From the NCBI GenBank assembly GCA_045546255.1, contig JAZQCK010000015.1:62001-126000 (forward strand): a stretch of 64,000 bases of DNA. The letters are read 5' to 3'. Source of the DNA: RGIG5612 sp045546255. GTDB taxonomy: Bacteria; Bacillota; Clostridia; Lachnospirales; Lachnospiraceae. Position numbers and translations under genes: made by a program. The stretch's first letter is position 1, and the number at the start of each line of letters is the position of its first letter. Below the pieces are notes generated by a model. That model did not search any database. It was not told the origin of the DNA and worked only from the letters and a program-made list of their open reading frames with translations. Of this stretch, positions 35,182 through 43,450 are shown piece by piece.

Positions 35182-37161
35182 ATGGCTAGAATAGGAGTAT
35201 TTATCTGTCACTGCGGAACAAATATTGCGGCAACCGTAGATGTCGAAAAAGTCGCAGAAGCTGCTAAAAGCATGCCTGGTGTTGCTTTCGCAAGAGACTA
35301 CAAGTATATGTGCTCTGAACCGGGACAGGCGATGATCAAGGAAGCGATCGAAGAGCATAACTTAGACCGTATCGTCATCGGTTCCTGTTCTCCGAGAATG
35401 CACGAGACGACCTTCCGAAAAATGCTGAAGGGAACAAAAATCAACCCGTATCTGTTAGAAATTGCGAATCTGCGTGAGCAGTGCGCATGGGTTCATACTG
35501 ATAAGGAGAAAGCAACGGAGAAGGCAATTAATCTGGTTCAGATGGCAGTTGCAAAAGTTGCAAACAATAAACCGCTGACTACATCAACGATTCCGATCAC
35601 GAAACGTGCTCTGGTCATCGGCGGTGGTATCGCCGGAATCCAGGCGGCTCTTGATATCGCGGATGCCGGATATGATGTCACGATCGTAGAGAAAGAGCCA
35701 ACGATCGGCGGACACATGGTCATGCTGGATAAGACCTTCCCGACGATGGACTGCTCAGCTTGTATCTCTACTCCTAAGATGGTTGATGCGGGGGCACATC
35801 CGAATATCACGCTGAAGACCTCCTGTGAAGTGGAGAAAGTTGACGGATATATCGGAAACTTTGAAGTAACCATCAAAGAAAAAGCAAAATATGTAAACCA
35901 TGACCTGTGTACCGGCTGCGGACTTTGCCAGACCAAATGTCCGACAAAGGTTACAAGCGAGTTTAACCAGGGAATGAGCAAGCGCTCTGCAATCTATATT
36001 CCGTTTGCACAGGCAGTTCCTTCCAAACCTGTTATCGATGCGGAGGCATGCCTGAAGCTGACGAAGGACAAATGCGGAATCTGCGAGAAGGTCTGCCCGA
36101 TCGGTGCGATCAATTATCAGGATGAAGTCAAGTATACAACAGAGCAGTATGGTGCAATCGTTGTCGCGACAGGCTATGAGCTGGTTGACTGGAAAAAGAT
36201 GTATCCGGAATACGGCGGAGGAAAGTATGAAGACGTGATCACCGGCCTTCAGTTTGAGCGCCTGGTGAATGCTTCCGGACCGACCGAAGGTCATATTGTT
36301 AGACCTTCTGATGGAAAAGAGCCGAAAGATGTCGTCATCGTAAAATGCGTTGGCAGCCGTGATCCGAAGAAGGGCAAGAGCTATTGTTCAAGAGCATGCT
36401 GTATGTACAGTGCAAAACATGCGCATCAGATTTTAGATAAGATCCCGAACTCCAGAGTCTACATCTTCTACATGGATGTCCGTACTCCTGGTAAGGGATA
36501 TGAAGAGTTTTATGACAACACCAGAAAAGACGGTGCACAGTATATCCGCGGACGTGTATCAAAGATTTACAAAGAGGGCAGCAAGCTGATCGTGAAGGGA
36601 GAGGACTCCCTGATTGGACGTCCGGTCACCGTAGAAGCTGATATGGTTATTTTGGCAACGGCTATGGAAGCCGCACCGGGTGTTGAAGAAGTTGTCAGCA
36701 AACTGGGTATCTCCATGGATAAAGACCGCTGGGTTCAGGAAGCACATCCGAAGCTTCGCCCGGTCGAGACCCAGAGTGCAGGTATTTTCCTCTGCGGAAC
36801 CTGCCAGGGACCGAAAGATATTCCGGACACCGTTTCTCAGGCCGGAGCTGCCGCTTCTAAAGTGATCGGTATTTTGAATCACGATGAGATGGAGACATCC
36901 CCGATGATCTCCCACGTTGATCAGACGAAGTGTGCCGGCTGCGGATACTGCGTAGAAGTATGTCCGTACAAGGCAATCTCCCTTGTTGAAGTTCCGGGAC
37001 GTGACGGAAACCGTAAAGTAACGAAGACCGTTGCTGAAGTTAACGAAGGTCTCTGCCAGGGCTGCGGATGCTGTACAGCAACCTGCCGCACCGGCTGCAT
37101 TGACCTCAGAGGCTTTACAAATGATCAGATTCTGAAGGAGGTGGATGCGTTATGTCTATAA
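35182..37161 (+). CDS. hdrA: Heterodisulfide reductase subunit A-like bifurcating flavoprotein
   Basis: A 659-residue flavoprotein, the centre of electron bifurcation in Hdr complexes. It has an N-terminal cluster domain (GVFICHCGTNI), an FAD-binding region (VIGGGIAGIQAALDIADAGY, then EKEPTIGGHM), the DCSACISTPKM cluster, inserted ferredoxin motifs (CTGCGLCQTKCP and CGICEKVCP) and two C-terminal [4Fe-4S] clusters (CAGCGYCVEVCP and CQGCGCCTATCRTGC). ATG 35182 follows the hdrB-like stop by one base. The end overlaps the next gene by 10 bases. Confidence 0.93.
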   Translation: MARIGVFICHCGTNIAATVDVEKVAEAAKSMPGVAFARDYKYMCSEPGQAMIKEAIEEHNLDRIVIGSCSPRMHETTFRKMLKGTKINPYLLEIANLREQCAWVHTDKEKATEKAINLVQMAVAKVANNKPLTTSTIPITKRALVIGGGIAGIQAALDIADAGYDVTIVEKEPTIGGHMVMLDKTFPTMDCSACISTPKMVDAGAHPNITLKTSCEVEKVDGYIGNFEVTIKEKAKYVNHDLCTGCGLCQTKCPTKVTSEFNQGMSKRSAIYIPFAQAVPSKPVIDAEACLKLTKDKCGICEKVCPIGAINYQDEVKYTTEQYGAIVVATGYELVDWKKMYPEYGGGKYEDVITGLQFERLVNASGPTEGHIVRPSDGKEPKDVVIVKCVGSRDPKKGKSYCSRACCMYSAKHAHQILDKIPNSRVYIFYMDVRTPGKGYEEFYDNTRKDGAQYIRGRVSKIYKEGSKLIVKGEDSLIGRPVTVEADMVILATAMEAAPGVEEVVSKLGISMDKDRWVQEAHPKLRPVETQSAGIFLCGTCQGPKDIPDTVSQAGAAASKVIGILNHDEMETSPMISHVDQTKCAGCGYCVEVCPYKAISLVEVPGRDGNRKVTKTVAEVNEGLCQGCGCCTATCRTGCIDLRGFTNDQILKEVDALCL

Positions 37162-37619
37162 AGAAAGACGATAACTGGGAGCCGAAGATCCTGGCTTTCT
37201 GCTGCAACTGGTGCACCTATACAGGAGCTGACCTCGCAGGATTAAACAGAATGAAATATCCGGAGAACGTCCGTACCATCCGCGTTCCATGCTCATCGAG
37301 AGTAAACCCGCAGTTTATCTTAAGAGCATTTCAGAAGGGAGCAGACGGAGTCCTGGTATGCGGATGTCATCCGGGAGACTGTCACTATGCGACAGGAAAC
37401 TATTTTACAAGAAGACGTTTTATGCTGATGCAAAGACTTTTAGAGTACAACGGAATCGATCCGAAACGCTTCCAGGCAAAATGGATCAGCGGTTCTGAGG
37501 CTGCAAAATTCCGTGATACCGTGACAGAAGTCAGCGCGCAGATCAAAGCGCTGGGACCAAACACCAAGTTTGTATCTCCGCACTATGATAATGCTCTTCA
37601 GGAAGGAGGTGCTGAATAA
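37152..37619 (+). CDS. MvhD/FlxD-like [2Fe-2S] electron-transfer protein
   Basis: A 155-residue MvhD-family protein that connects an electron-input module to HdrA. Cysteines lie in FCCNWCTYTGADLAG, RVPCSSRV and CGCHPGDCHYATGN. A GGAGGT site within the end of the hdrA-like gene drives it. In Hdr-Flx complexes this subunit (FlxD) docks the NAD(P)H-oxidising FlxABC part to HdrA. Confidence 0.9.
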   Translation: MSIKKDDNWEPKILAFCCNWCTYTGADLAGLNRMKYPENVRTIRVPCSSRVNPQFILRAFQKGADGVLVCGCHPGDCHYATGNYFTRRRFMLMQRLLEYNGIDPKRFQAKWISGSEAAKFRDTVTEVSAQIKALGPNTKFVSPHYDNALQEGGAE

Positions 37620-38470
37620 TGGCAAACTTAACAGAAGCTCAGGTTCAGGACCGAATCCGTGAAGAGGCGAAAAAGGCTCTGGCAACAGGTGAAGTCAGCG
37701 CGGTTGTCGGCTGGACTTCGACCCGCTTTGAAGATAAAACCAGACCTTATTTTGCAGAAACCGAGGCAGAATGTGATCTTTTAGTCTGGAACAAATACTG
37801 CATCAACGGAACCGGAAAGTTTGCCCTTGATGACAGATATCCGGAAAAGAAGATTGCAATCATCGCAAGAGGCTGTGACAGCCGTGCGCTTAACAGAATG
37901 CTGCGCGACAAACAGCTGAAAAGAGAAAATCTTTACATTATCGGTGTGGTCTGTGACGGAAAAGAAAATGCTGTCTGCGAAAGCTGCCAGCATAAAAATC
38001 CGTTAACATACGATGTTTTGATCGGGGAACCGGTGGAAGAGCAAATCAATGCGGAGAGATTTAAAGAGATCGAAGCATTTGAAAAGCTTACGCCGGATGA
38101 AAGATATGAATACTGGGCAAAACAGTATGATAAATGCATCCACTGCTATGCCTGCAGAAATGCATGCCCGGCCTGTAACTGCGTAGAGTGTTATGCAGAC
38201 CAGTACCGTACCGGATGGCAGGGTAAGGCTGCTGACAGAGAGCAGAATCAGGTCTATGGCCTTACCAGAGCTTATCATGTCGGCGACCGATGTATCGAAT
38301 GCGGTGAATGCGAAAGAGTCTGCCCGATGAATCTTCCGATCATGCGGCAGACCAAGAAGATGCTGAAGGATATCAACGATCTGTTCGGAGACTATGAATG
38401 TGGACTTCCGGACGATGCGACACCGGTCTTGGGAAGCTATAAGCTGGAAGATCCGGACGAGTTTATGTAG
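37619..38470 (+). CDS. FlxC-like iron-sulfur protein
   Basis: A 283-residue protein with an N-terminal FrhB/FdhB-like domain (IIARGCDSRALNRML) and a C-terminal pair of [4Fe-4S] motifs (CIHCYACRNACPACNC and CIECGECERVCP). Such proteins accompany FlxA and FlxB in Flx-Hdr clusters of anaerobes. TAATG coupling to the flxD-like gene. The subunit letter is inferred from gene order. Confidence 0.78.
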   Translation: MANLTEAQVQDRIREEAKKALATGEVSAVVGWTSTRFEDKTRPYFAETEAECDLLVWNKYCINGTGKFALDDRYPEKKIAIIARGCDSRALNRMLRDKQLKRENLYIIGVVCDGKENAVCESCQHKNPLTYDVLIGEPVEEQINAERFKEIEAFEKLTPDERYEYWAKQYDKCIHCYACRNACPACNCVECYADQYRTGWQGKAADREQNQVYGLTRAYHVGDRCIECGECERVCPMNLPIMRQTKKMLKDINDLFGDYECGLPDDATPVLGSYKLEDPDEFM

Positions 38471-38482
38471 GAGGTGAGGATC

Positions 38483-39559
38483 ATGAAATTAGCGAAAAAA
38501 GATTTAAACAAAGCCTTAGAGATCCTCAGTGAAGGCGCAGTTGTTTTTGCACCGACCTTCGACATGATTGAGGATAAGTCCGAGGGCGGACAGACAATGG
38601 CAGAGAAGAAGTTTATGCCGTATCAAGATGGCATGTTCATCGCTCTTGACGGTCCGAATACCGTTAAGCCGCCAAAGGATGTTCTGTTCCCGAATGTTGA
38701 AAAAATGTACCGCTTTAAAACGGGCGAGAATGCGGAGATCGTTGAGATTTTCCCGGAGGATACAAAGAAGATCCTTTTCGGAATCCGTCCTTGCGATATG
38801 CGCAGCATCGATTCCATGGATAAAGTTTTCTTCACCAAAGAGTATGTGGATTCCTATTATGCGAAACGCCGTGAGAATGTTACGGTCGTTGCATTCGGCT
38901 GCACAGAGCCGGAACGTACCTGCTTCTGTGATTCGATGGGAATCGATCCGAATAATGCTCCGAGCGCAGACGTTATGATGAACGTTGCAAAGGGATCAAA
39001 CGGAGATGCATATATTTTGGAAGCGTATACCGACAAAGGAAAAGATCTGTTAGAACAGCTTAAATCCCTGGACGGAGGCGCAGGTGAGGCACAGCGTGAT
39101 ACGAAGTGCACGCTTCAGATCAATAAGGATCCGGAACTGGATAAGAAACTGGCCGGCATGTTCGAGCATCCGATCTGGGATAAAGTTTGCAAAGGATGTA
39201 TCGGATGCGGAACCTGCACCTTTGTATGTCCGACCTGCTACTGCTTCGATATCGATAACGAGAATTATGGAGCAGAGGGCACGAAATACCGTTGCTGGGA
39301 TTCCTGTATGTTCAGCGACTATACCAGAATGGCAGGCGGAGCAAACCCGAGACCGACCAAGAAAGAGCGCTTAAGAAACCGCTATATGCATAAGCTCAGT
39401 TACTTTAATGAGAGATATGGCGAGACCTTATGCGTGGGCTGCGGAAGATGCGTAGCAAATTGTCCTTCCCATCTGGATATCTCCGAGTTTATCGAGAAGG
39501 CAACGGCAGCAGATCCGAAGGCGGAAACTTACACAGATGCACCGGGAAAGGAGGCGTAG
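38483..39559 (+). CDS. FlxB/AsrA-like iron-sulfur protein
   Basis: A 358-residue protein with an N-terminal domain found in AsrA and HydB-type electron-transfer subunits (LFGIRPCDMRSIDSMDKVF, CTEPERTCFCDSMG) and two [4Fe-4S] motifs (CKGCIGCGTCTFVCP and CVGCGRCVANCP). It probably moves electrons from the flavin subunit encoded downstream to the Hdr part. ATG 38483 follows GGAGGTGAGG. Anaerobic sulfite reductase AsrA is a relative, but no asrC is present. Confidence 0.8.
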   Translation: MKLAKKDLNKALEILSEGAVVFAPTFDMIEDKSEGGQTMAEKKFMPYQDGMFIALDGPNTVKPPKDVLFPNVEKMYRFKTGENAEIVEIFPEDTKKILFGIRPCDMRSIDSMDKVFFTKEYVDSYYAKRRENVTVVAFGCTEPERTCFCDSMGIDPNNAPSADVMMNVAKGSNGDAYILEAYTDKGKDLLEQLKSLDGGAGEAQRDTKCTLQINKDPELDKKLAGMFEHPIWDKVCKGCIGCGTCTFVCPTCYCFDIDNENYGAEGTKYRCWDSCMFSDYTRMAGGANPRPTKKERLRNRYMHKLSYFNERYGETLCVGCGRCVANCPSHLDISEFIEKATAADPKAETYTDAPGKEA

Positions 39560-39562
39560 GAA

Positions 39563-40408
39563 ATGGCTATAGATCATGAATGCTCATGCAGCAAAAATCC
39601 ATTGGTTCCATCGTTATGCAAAGTGATCGATGTGAAACAGGAGACACCTGACATCCAGACCTATACGATCCAGACATTGGATGGGAAAAAGCCGTTCAGT
39701 CCGCTTCCGGGCCAGCTGGCAATGATCTCCCTTCTGGGCGTTGGTGAGGCAATGTTCTCTATTACGGCTCAGGGTGAAGACTATATCCAGAGTGCGATCA
39801 AGCGGACCGGCATGCTTACGGATGAATTTCATCAGATGCAGCCGGGGCAGCAGATCGGTGTCAGAGGACCTTACGGAAACCATTTTCCGATCGAGGATTT
39901 AAAGGGACATGATGTCCTGTTTATCGGCGGCGGTGTCGGTATCGCTCCGGTCCGTTCCATGATCCGTTACGCGTTTGAACACCGTGAGGATTTTGGACAT
40001 ATCGATATCCTTTATGGTGCACGTTCCAGCAATGATATCTGCTTTAAGCAGGATTGCTTAGAGGACTGGCCGAAGCAGCCGGATACCAATGTTTATATCA
40101 CCACGGACGTTCCTTCGGATGATTGGGACGGCCATGTAGGCTTTGTTCCTTCTTACATCGAGGAAGTGGGATTCAAGCCGGAAGGTAAAAAAGTAGTTCT
40201 TTGCGGACCGCCGATCATGATCAAATTAGGCTCGGCAAGCCTTTTGAAATTAGGCTTCGCAAAAGAAGATATTATCACGACGTTAGAGCTCCGCATGAAA
40301 TGCGGAATCGGTAAATGTGGTCGTTGTAATATAGGCAGTAAATTTGTATGTTTAGACGGTCCGGTGTTTACCTTATCGGAACTGGATGAACTACCGGATG
40401 AAAAATAG
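39563..40408 (+). CDS. FlxA/AsrB-like NAD(P)H-oxidising flavoprotein
   Basis: A 281-residue PyrK-type reductase with FAD-binding barrel (GVRGPYGNHFP), an NAD(P)-binding domain (LFIGGGVGIAPVRSM, VVLCGPPIMI) and a C-terminal [2Fe-2S] motif (CGIGKCGRCNIGSKFVC). In Flx-Hdr complexes this subunit oxidises NAD(P)H and feeds HdrA. With it, the order hdrC-hdrB-hdrA-flxD-flxC-flxB-flxA is complete. Confidence 0.88.
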   Translation: MAIDHECSCSKNPLVPSLCKVIDVKQETPDIQTYTIQTLDGKKPFSPLPGQLAMISLLGVGEAMFSITAQGEDYIQSAIKRTGMLTDEFHQMQPGQQIGVRGPYGNHFPIEDLKGHDVLFIGGGVGIAPVRSMIRYAFEHREDFGHIDILYGARSSNDICFKQDCLEDWPKQPDTNVYITTDVPSDDWDGHVGFVPSYIEEVGFKPEGKKVVLCGPPIMIKLGSASLLKLGFAKEDIITTLELRMKCGIGKCGRCNIGSKFVCLDGPVFTLSELDELPDEK

Positions 40409-40418
40409 GAGGAAAACG

Positions 40419-40643
40419 ATGGGTTTAGGAAAAACATTAGTTAAATTAGGCGTAGTCGCAGGAGCAGCTTACGGTGGATATTATCTTTACAAAAAATATG
40501 TAAAGAAAGACAATGTCCCGCAGAAAGACTTTGATGATTTAGCAGATGTCACCTTTGATTATGATGACGATGCTGCAAAAGAAGAAAGCTTCGCAGATAA
40601 GATCAAAGCTGCTGCTGAAAAACAGCTGAACAAGATCAAATAA
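40419..40643 (+). CDS. Small membrane-anchored acidic protein, copy 1
   Basis: A 74-residue protein: one short N-terminal hydrophobic helix (VKLGVVAGAAYGGYYLY), a lysine patch, then an acidic segment (DDLADVTFDYDDDAAKEE) and an amphipathic lysine-rich tail. ATG 40419 has a strong AGGAGG site and directly follows the flxA-like gene. A second copy at 42059 differs at one residue (Thr6 here, Ala6 there). No family is recognised; its position suggests that it tethers the redox complex to the membrane. Confidence 0.75.
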   Translation: MGLGKTLVKLGVVAGAAYGGYYLYKKYVKKDNVPQKDFDDLADVTFDYDDDAAKEESFADKIKAAAEKQLNKIK

Positions 40644-40670
40644 GTAAAAACGTGAAGTCCAAATAAGTCA

Positions 40671-40711
40671 GAGGGGATGGTTCTGTTTTATCGGGATCAT
40701 TCCCTCTGCAT
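40671..40711 (+). terminator. Hairpin after the first small-protein gene
   Basis: CAGAGGGGATG pairs with CATTCCCTCTG (one mismatch) around a T-rich loop. A T tract is missing, so it may be a weak terminator, an mRNA stabiliser or a relative of the REP-like repeats. Confidence 0.4.
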
Positions 40712-40726
40712 TCATGAGGAAAACGG

Positions 40727-41938
40727 ATGATTGCTTTAAAAAATGCGGTGTTGATTGACGGAACCGGGAAGGCCCCTGTCCCGCACAGCACGATCATTAT
40801 AGAACAAGGAAAAATCCAAAAAGTCGGAACAAACCTGCAGATTCCTGAGGATTCGGATGTATTTGACCTCAAGGGAAAGACTGTAATCCCGGGTCTGATC
40901 GATGCACATGTCCATATCAGTGGATCCAGCAGGCTGGACCGTCCGGGGTCAAGTCATCTTGTCCAGGGATATAGCAATGTGGAAATGAGGGAAGGCTGTC
41001 TGAGATGGGGAGTTGTAGCCGTCCGCAGCTGTGGCCATTTTGTGGACGAAACGCTTGCTTTCAGAGATGGAGTAAACAACGGGACGATTGAACGGTCCCC
41101 GCGTGTATGCATGTCCGGCCCTATGTTTCAGGCTCCGGGCGGACATCCGTGCTACACGGTATTCATGGCTGATCCAGACGTTGAACAGCTTGCCTGTGCG
41201 ATCGTTGATGATGATACCGATTTAGAGAAGGTCATAAGAGAATCCAAAGAGAAGGATGTGGATTTTACCAAGGCTTTCTATGCACATTTGAATAAGATGG
41301 ACTATCCAAACCCGGTTCCGCGTATCTCAAAAGAGAAGTTAAAAGAAATCATTGATACCTCACACCGATATGGACTTTCTGTTACAGTTCATGTGGACTG
41401 TCCAGCAGAAATGCAGGATGCGGTGGAACTTGGGGCAGACGTCATTGAACACATGATCGGCGCTGGAGAAACTGAAAATGAACTATCAGATGAACTGGTC
41501 AGGCTGACAAAAGAGAGAGGAGTCGTTGTTGATCCTACTATGATTTCCATCAAACGCTTTGATCCCTTAAGTGAGTCAGCTCCGTCCGTCTGGGAGGCAG
41601 TCAAAAAGGCAGTGAAGAAATGCTATGATGCAGGGATTCCTTTGGCTGTAGGCTGTGATGCGGGAATCCCCTTTGTGCCGTTCGGGGAAGCAGTGCATGA
41701 TGAGATGGCATGTCTTTCCGAGGCCGGCATTCCGCCTCTTGAAGTGATCAAAATGGCAACGGAGGGCAACGCAAAATTATTACAGATGGATGATTATCTC
41801 GGAACGATTGAAGAGGGGAAAGATGCAGATTTGATCGTTTTGGGAAAAGATCCGCTTGAAGATATTCATAACACGAAAACCATCGAACTCGTTTTCATGA
41901 AGGGGAGAATTGTAACGGACTGCAGAGCTTTTTTCTGA
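40727..41938 (+). CDS. Metal-dependent amidohydrolase
   Basis: A 403-residue amidohydrolase-superfamily enzyme (imidazolonepropionase/prolidase-like subgroup). Metal ligands visible are the HxH of IDAHVHIS, His in VTVHVDC, His in DVIEHM and Asp in GCDAGIP. It has the usual small N-terminal beta domain (LKNAVLIDGTG) and C-terminal GKDADLIVLGKDP. The substrate is unknown; a cyclic amide or ring-opening product would fit the neighbourhood. It sits between the two copies of the small membrane protein. Confidence 0.85.
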   Translation: MIALKNAVLIDGTGKAPVPHSTIIIEQGKIQKVGTNLQIPEDSDVFDLKGKTVIPGLIDAHVHISGSSRLDRPGSSHLVQGYSNVEMREGCLRWGVVAVRSCGHFVDETLAFRDGVNNGTIERSPRVCMSGPMFQAPGGHPCYTVFMADPDVEQLACAIVDDDTDLEKVIRESKEKDVDFTKAFYAHLNKMDYPNPVPRISKEKLKEIIDTSHRYGLSVTVHVDCPAEMQDAVELGADVIEHMIGAGETENELSDELVRLTKERGVVVDPTMISIKRFDPLSESAPSVWEAVKKAVKKCYDAGIPLAVGCDAGIPFVPFGEAVHDEMACLSEAGIPPLEVIKMATEGNAKLLQMDDYLGTIEEGKDADLIVLGKDPLEDIHNTKTIELVFMKGRIVTDCRAFF

Positions 41939-41958
41939 AGAGGAGAGCTATGTTTTGA

Positions 41959-41986
41959 TTGACGATTAAACGGGAGAAGATATATT
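41959..41986 (+). promoter_or_regulatory. Promoter of the second small-protein/UbiA unit
   Basis: TTGACG at 41959-41964 and TATATT at 41981-41986 are 16 bases apart. A hairpin (CGATTTTG / CAAAATCG) lies in the leader at about 42008-42041, before the AGGAGG site. Confidence 0.6.
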
Positions 41987-42058
41987 ATTTAAGAGAAAGA
42001 TTATTTCGATTTTGCTACTCATGTTAAATGTCAAAATCGATAAAACAGGAGGAAAACA

Positions 42059-42283
42059 ATGGGTTTAGGAAAAGCATTAGTTAAATTAGGCGTAGTCGCA
42101 GGAGCAGCTTACGGCGGATACTATCTTTACAAGAAATATGTAAAGAAAGACAATGTTCCGCAGAAAGATTTTGATGATTTAGCAGATGTTACCTTCGATT
42201 ATGATGATGACGCTGCAAAAGAAGAAAGCTTCGCCGACAAGATCAAAGCGGCCGCTGAAAAACAGCTGAACAAGATTAAATAA
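42059..42283 (+). CDS. Small membrane-anchored acidic protein, copy 2
   Basis: Nearly identical to the product of 40419-40643: 74 residues with only residue 6 changed. The DNA differs at more than a dozen mostly silent positions, so the protein sequence appears to be maintained by selection. It has its own promoter and directly precedes the UbiA-type gene. Confidence 0.75.
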   Translation: MGLGKALVKLGVVAGAAYGGYYLYKKYVKKDNVPQKDFDDLADVTFDYDDDAAKEESFADKIKAAAEKQLNKIK

Positions 42284-42289
42284 TCAGAC

Positions 42290-43366
42290 GTGAAGAACAT
42301 TAAATTTTGGTTTGACAACGCAAGGTCGGTATCATTGCCCCAGAGCATGATGCCGGCACTGGTTGCCGCTTTTTTGGCGACAAAATATTCAGACTTTAAA
42401 TGGTATTTGGCTTTGATTTCCATTATTGGGATCGCCTTTGCCCATTTGAGTCTGAATTTATTTGACGACTATTTTGATTTTAAAAACGCAGAGCAGGGCG
42501 ACCGGACGGCTCTTGTTAGAGAGGGCTTTCGAGCTATGACTGCAAAATGTCCGCCGCTCCAGGACGGTACGGTGAGCCCTAAGAAGTGGTTTCTTGTAAG
42601 CTGCCTGTTTGGGTTGATCGCCTGCTGCTTTGGCGTGCCAGTCGTGATCCTTCAGGGACCTTCCGTTTTATGGGTCGTCCTCGGAGTTGCGATCCTCGGC
42701 GTGTTTTATTCCGCACCTCCGTTAAAGCTCGGCTATCATGGTTTGGGTGAACTGATCATCGGTTCCATTTTTGGTCCCGGCATCTTTATCGGAATGAGCC
42801 TGGCAGCAGCAGGGGAGTTTCATCTGTCGGAGGTTCTGCTTTCCATTGCCATGGGACTGATCGTCGTTGCGATCTTGTATGTTCACTCTATTATGGATTA
42901 TGCGGCAGATACGAAGGCAGGGAAGCGGACGCTTGCCTGGCTGGTGGGTTGCCATGCAACGATCCCGAAGAAGGAAGACAGTCCTCAGCCAACAGAGCAG
43001 GCGGTAAAAGCAGGACAGAACCGTCAGTATGTGACACTTGCGTTGATTATTTTTGTACCATATCTGTTAGTGGTCCTGGCAGTGGCACTTCGCGCGGTTT
43101 CACTATATTACCTGGTATCGCTTCTGGCACTTCCCTGGTCGATCGATCTGTTCCGTTCGATGCTGGCATTTAAAAAGGACCAGTTTGCGCCGGTGGAAAA
43201 GAAGTGGTGGTACGGTTCTTTCCAGATGTGGGAAGCTATTAAAGCAAATCACCTTGACTGGTTTATGCTGAGATGGCTGCTTGCGCAAAGAATCAGCATT
43301 GTATTTAGTATTTTATGTATTCTTGCGTCTATCGCGGAAATGATCATTAAACTGACGAGCATGTAA
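42290..43366 (+). CDS. UbiA/MenA-type prenyltransferase
   Basis: A 358-residue integral membrane protein of the UbiA superfamily, which attaches prenyl chains to aromatic acceptors. The two aspartate motifs are NLFDDYFD (with FKNAEQGDR after it) and MDYAADTKAGKRTLAW, and spacing and wording are close to MenA. About eight or nine hydrophobic helices are seen. The start is a GTG with no clear ribosome binding site, so translation may be coupled to the small-protein gene just upstream. The polyprenyl synthase at 32547 would provide the tail. No genes for a naphthoquinone ring are present, so the acceptor is unknown. Confidence 0.85.
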   Translation: MKNIKFWFDNARSVSLPQSMMPALVAAFLATKYSDFKWYLALISIIGIAFAHLSLNLFDDYFDFKNAEQGDRTALVREGFRAMTAKCPPLQDGTVSPKKWFLVSCLFGLIACCFGVPVVILQGPSVLWVVLGVAILGVFYSAPPLKLGYHGLGELIIGSIFGPGIFIGMSLAAAGEFHLSEVLLSIAMGLIVVAILYVHSIMDYAADTKAGKRTLAWLVGCHATIPKKEDSPQPTEQAVKAGQNRQYVTLALIIFVPYLLVVLAVALRAVSLYYLVSLLALPWSIDLFRSMLAFKKDQFAPVEKKWWYGSFQMWEAIKANHLDWFMLRWLLAQRISIVFSILCILASIAEMIIKLTSM

Positions 43367-43369
43367 AAA

Positions 43370-43433
43370 GAGACAGAGAACCGCAAGGTGAGCCCTTTAG
43401 GGCGAGAAGGCAGCCTGGGCTGTCCCCTGTCTC
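43370..43433. repeat. REP-like palindromic repeat
   Basis: GAGACAG at the left end pairs with CTGTCTC at the right end. The inside contains AGAACCGC and GCTGTCCCC and a GCCCTTTAGGGC hairpin. It resembles the repeats at 28163-28362 and lies between the prenyltransferase and radical SAM genes. Confidence 0.5.
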
Positions 43434-43450
43434 CTACAACTAGAAGGATT

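Noticed and set aside
38483..40408. Anaerobic sulfite reductase AsrAB
   Set aside because: The two proteins resemble AsrA and AsrB, but asrC is missing and they directly follow hdrA and an mvhD-like gene, which fits Flx better.
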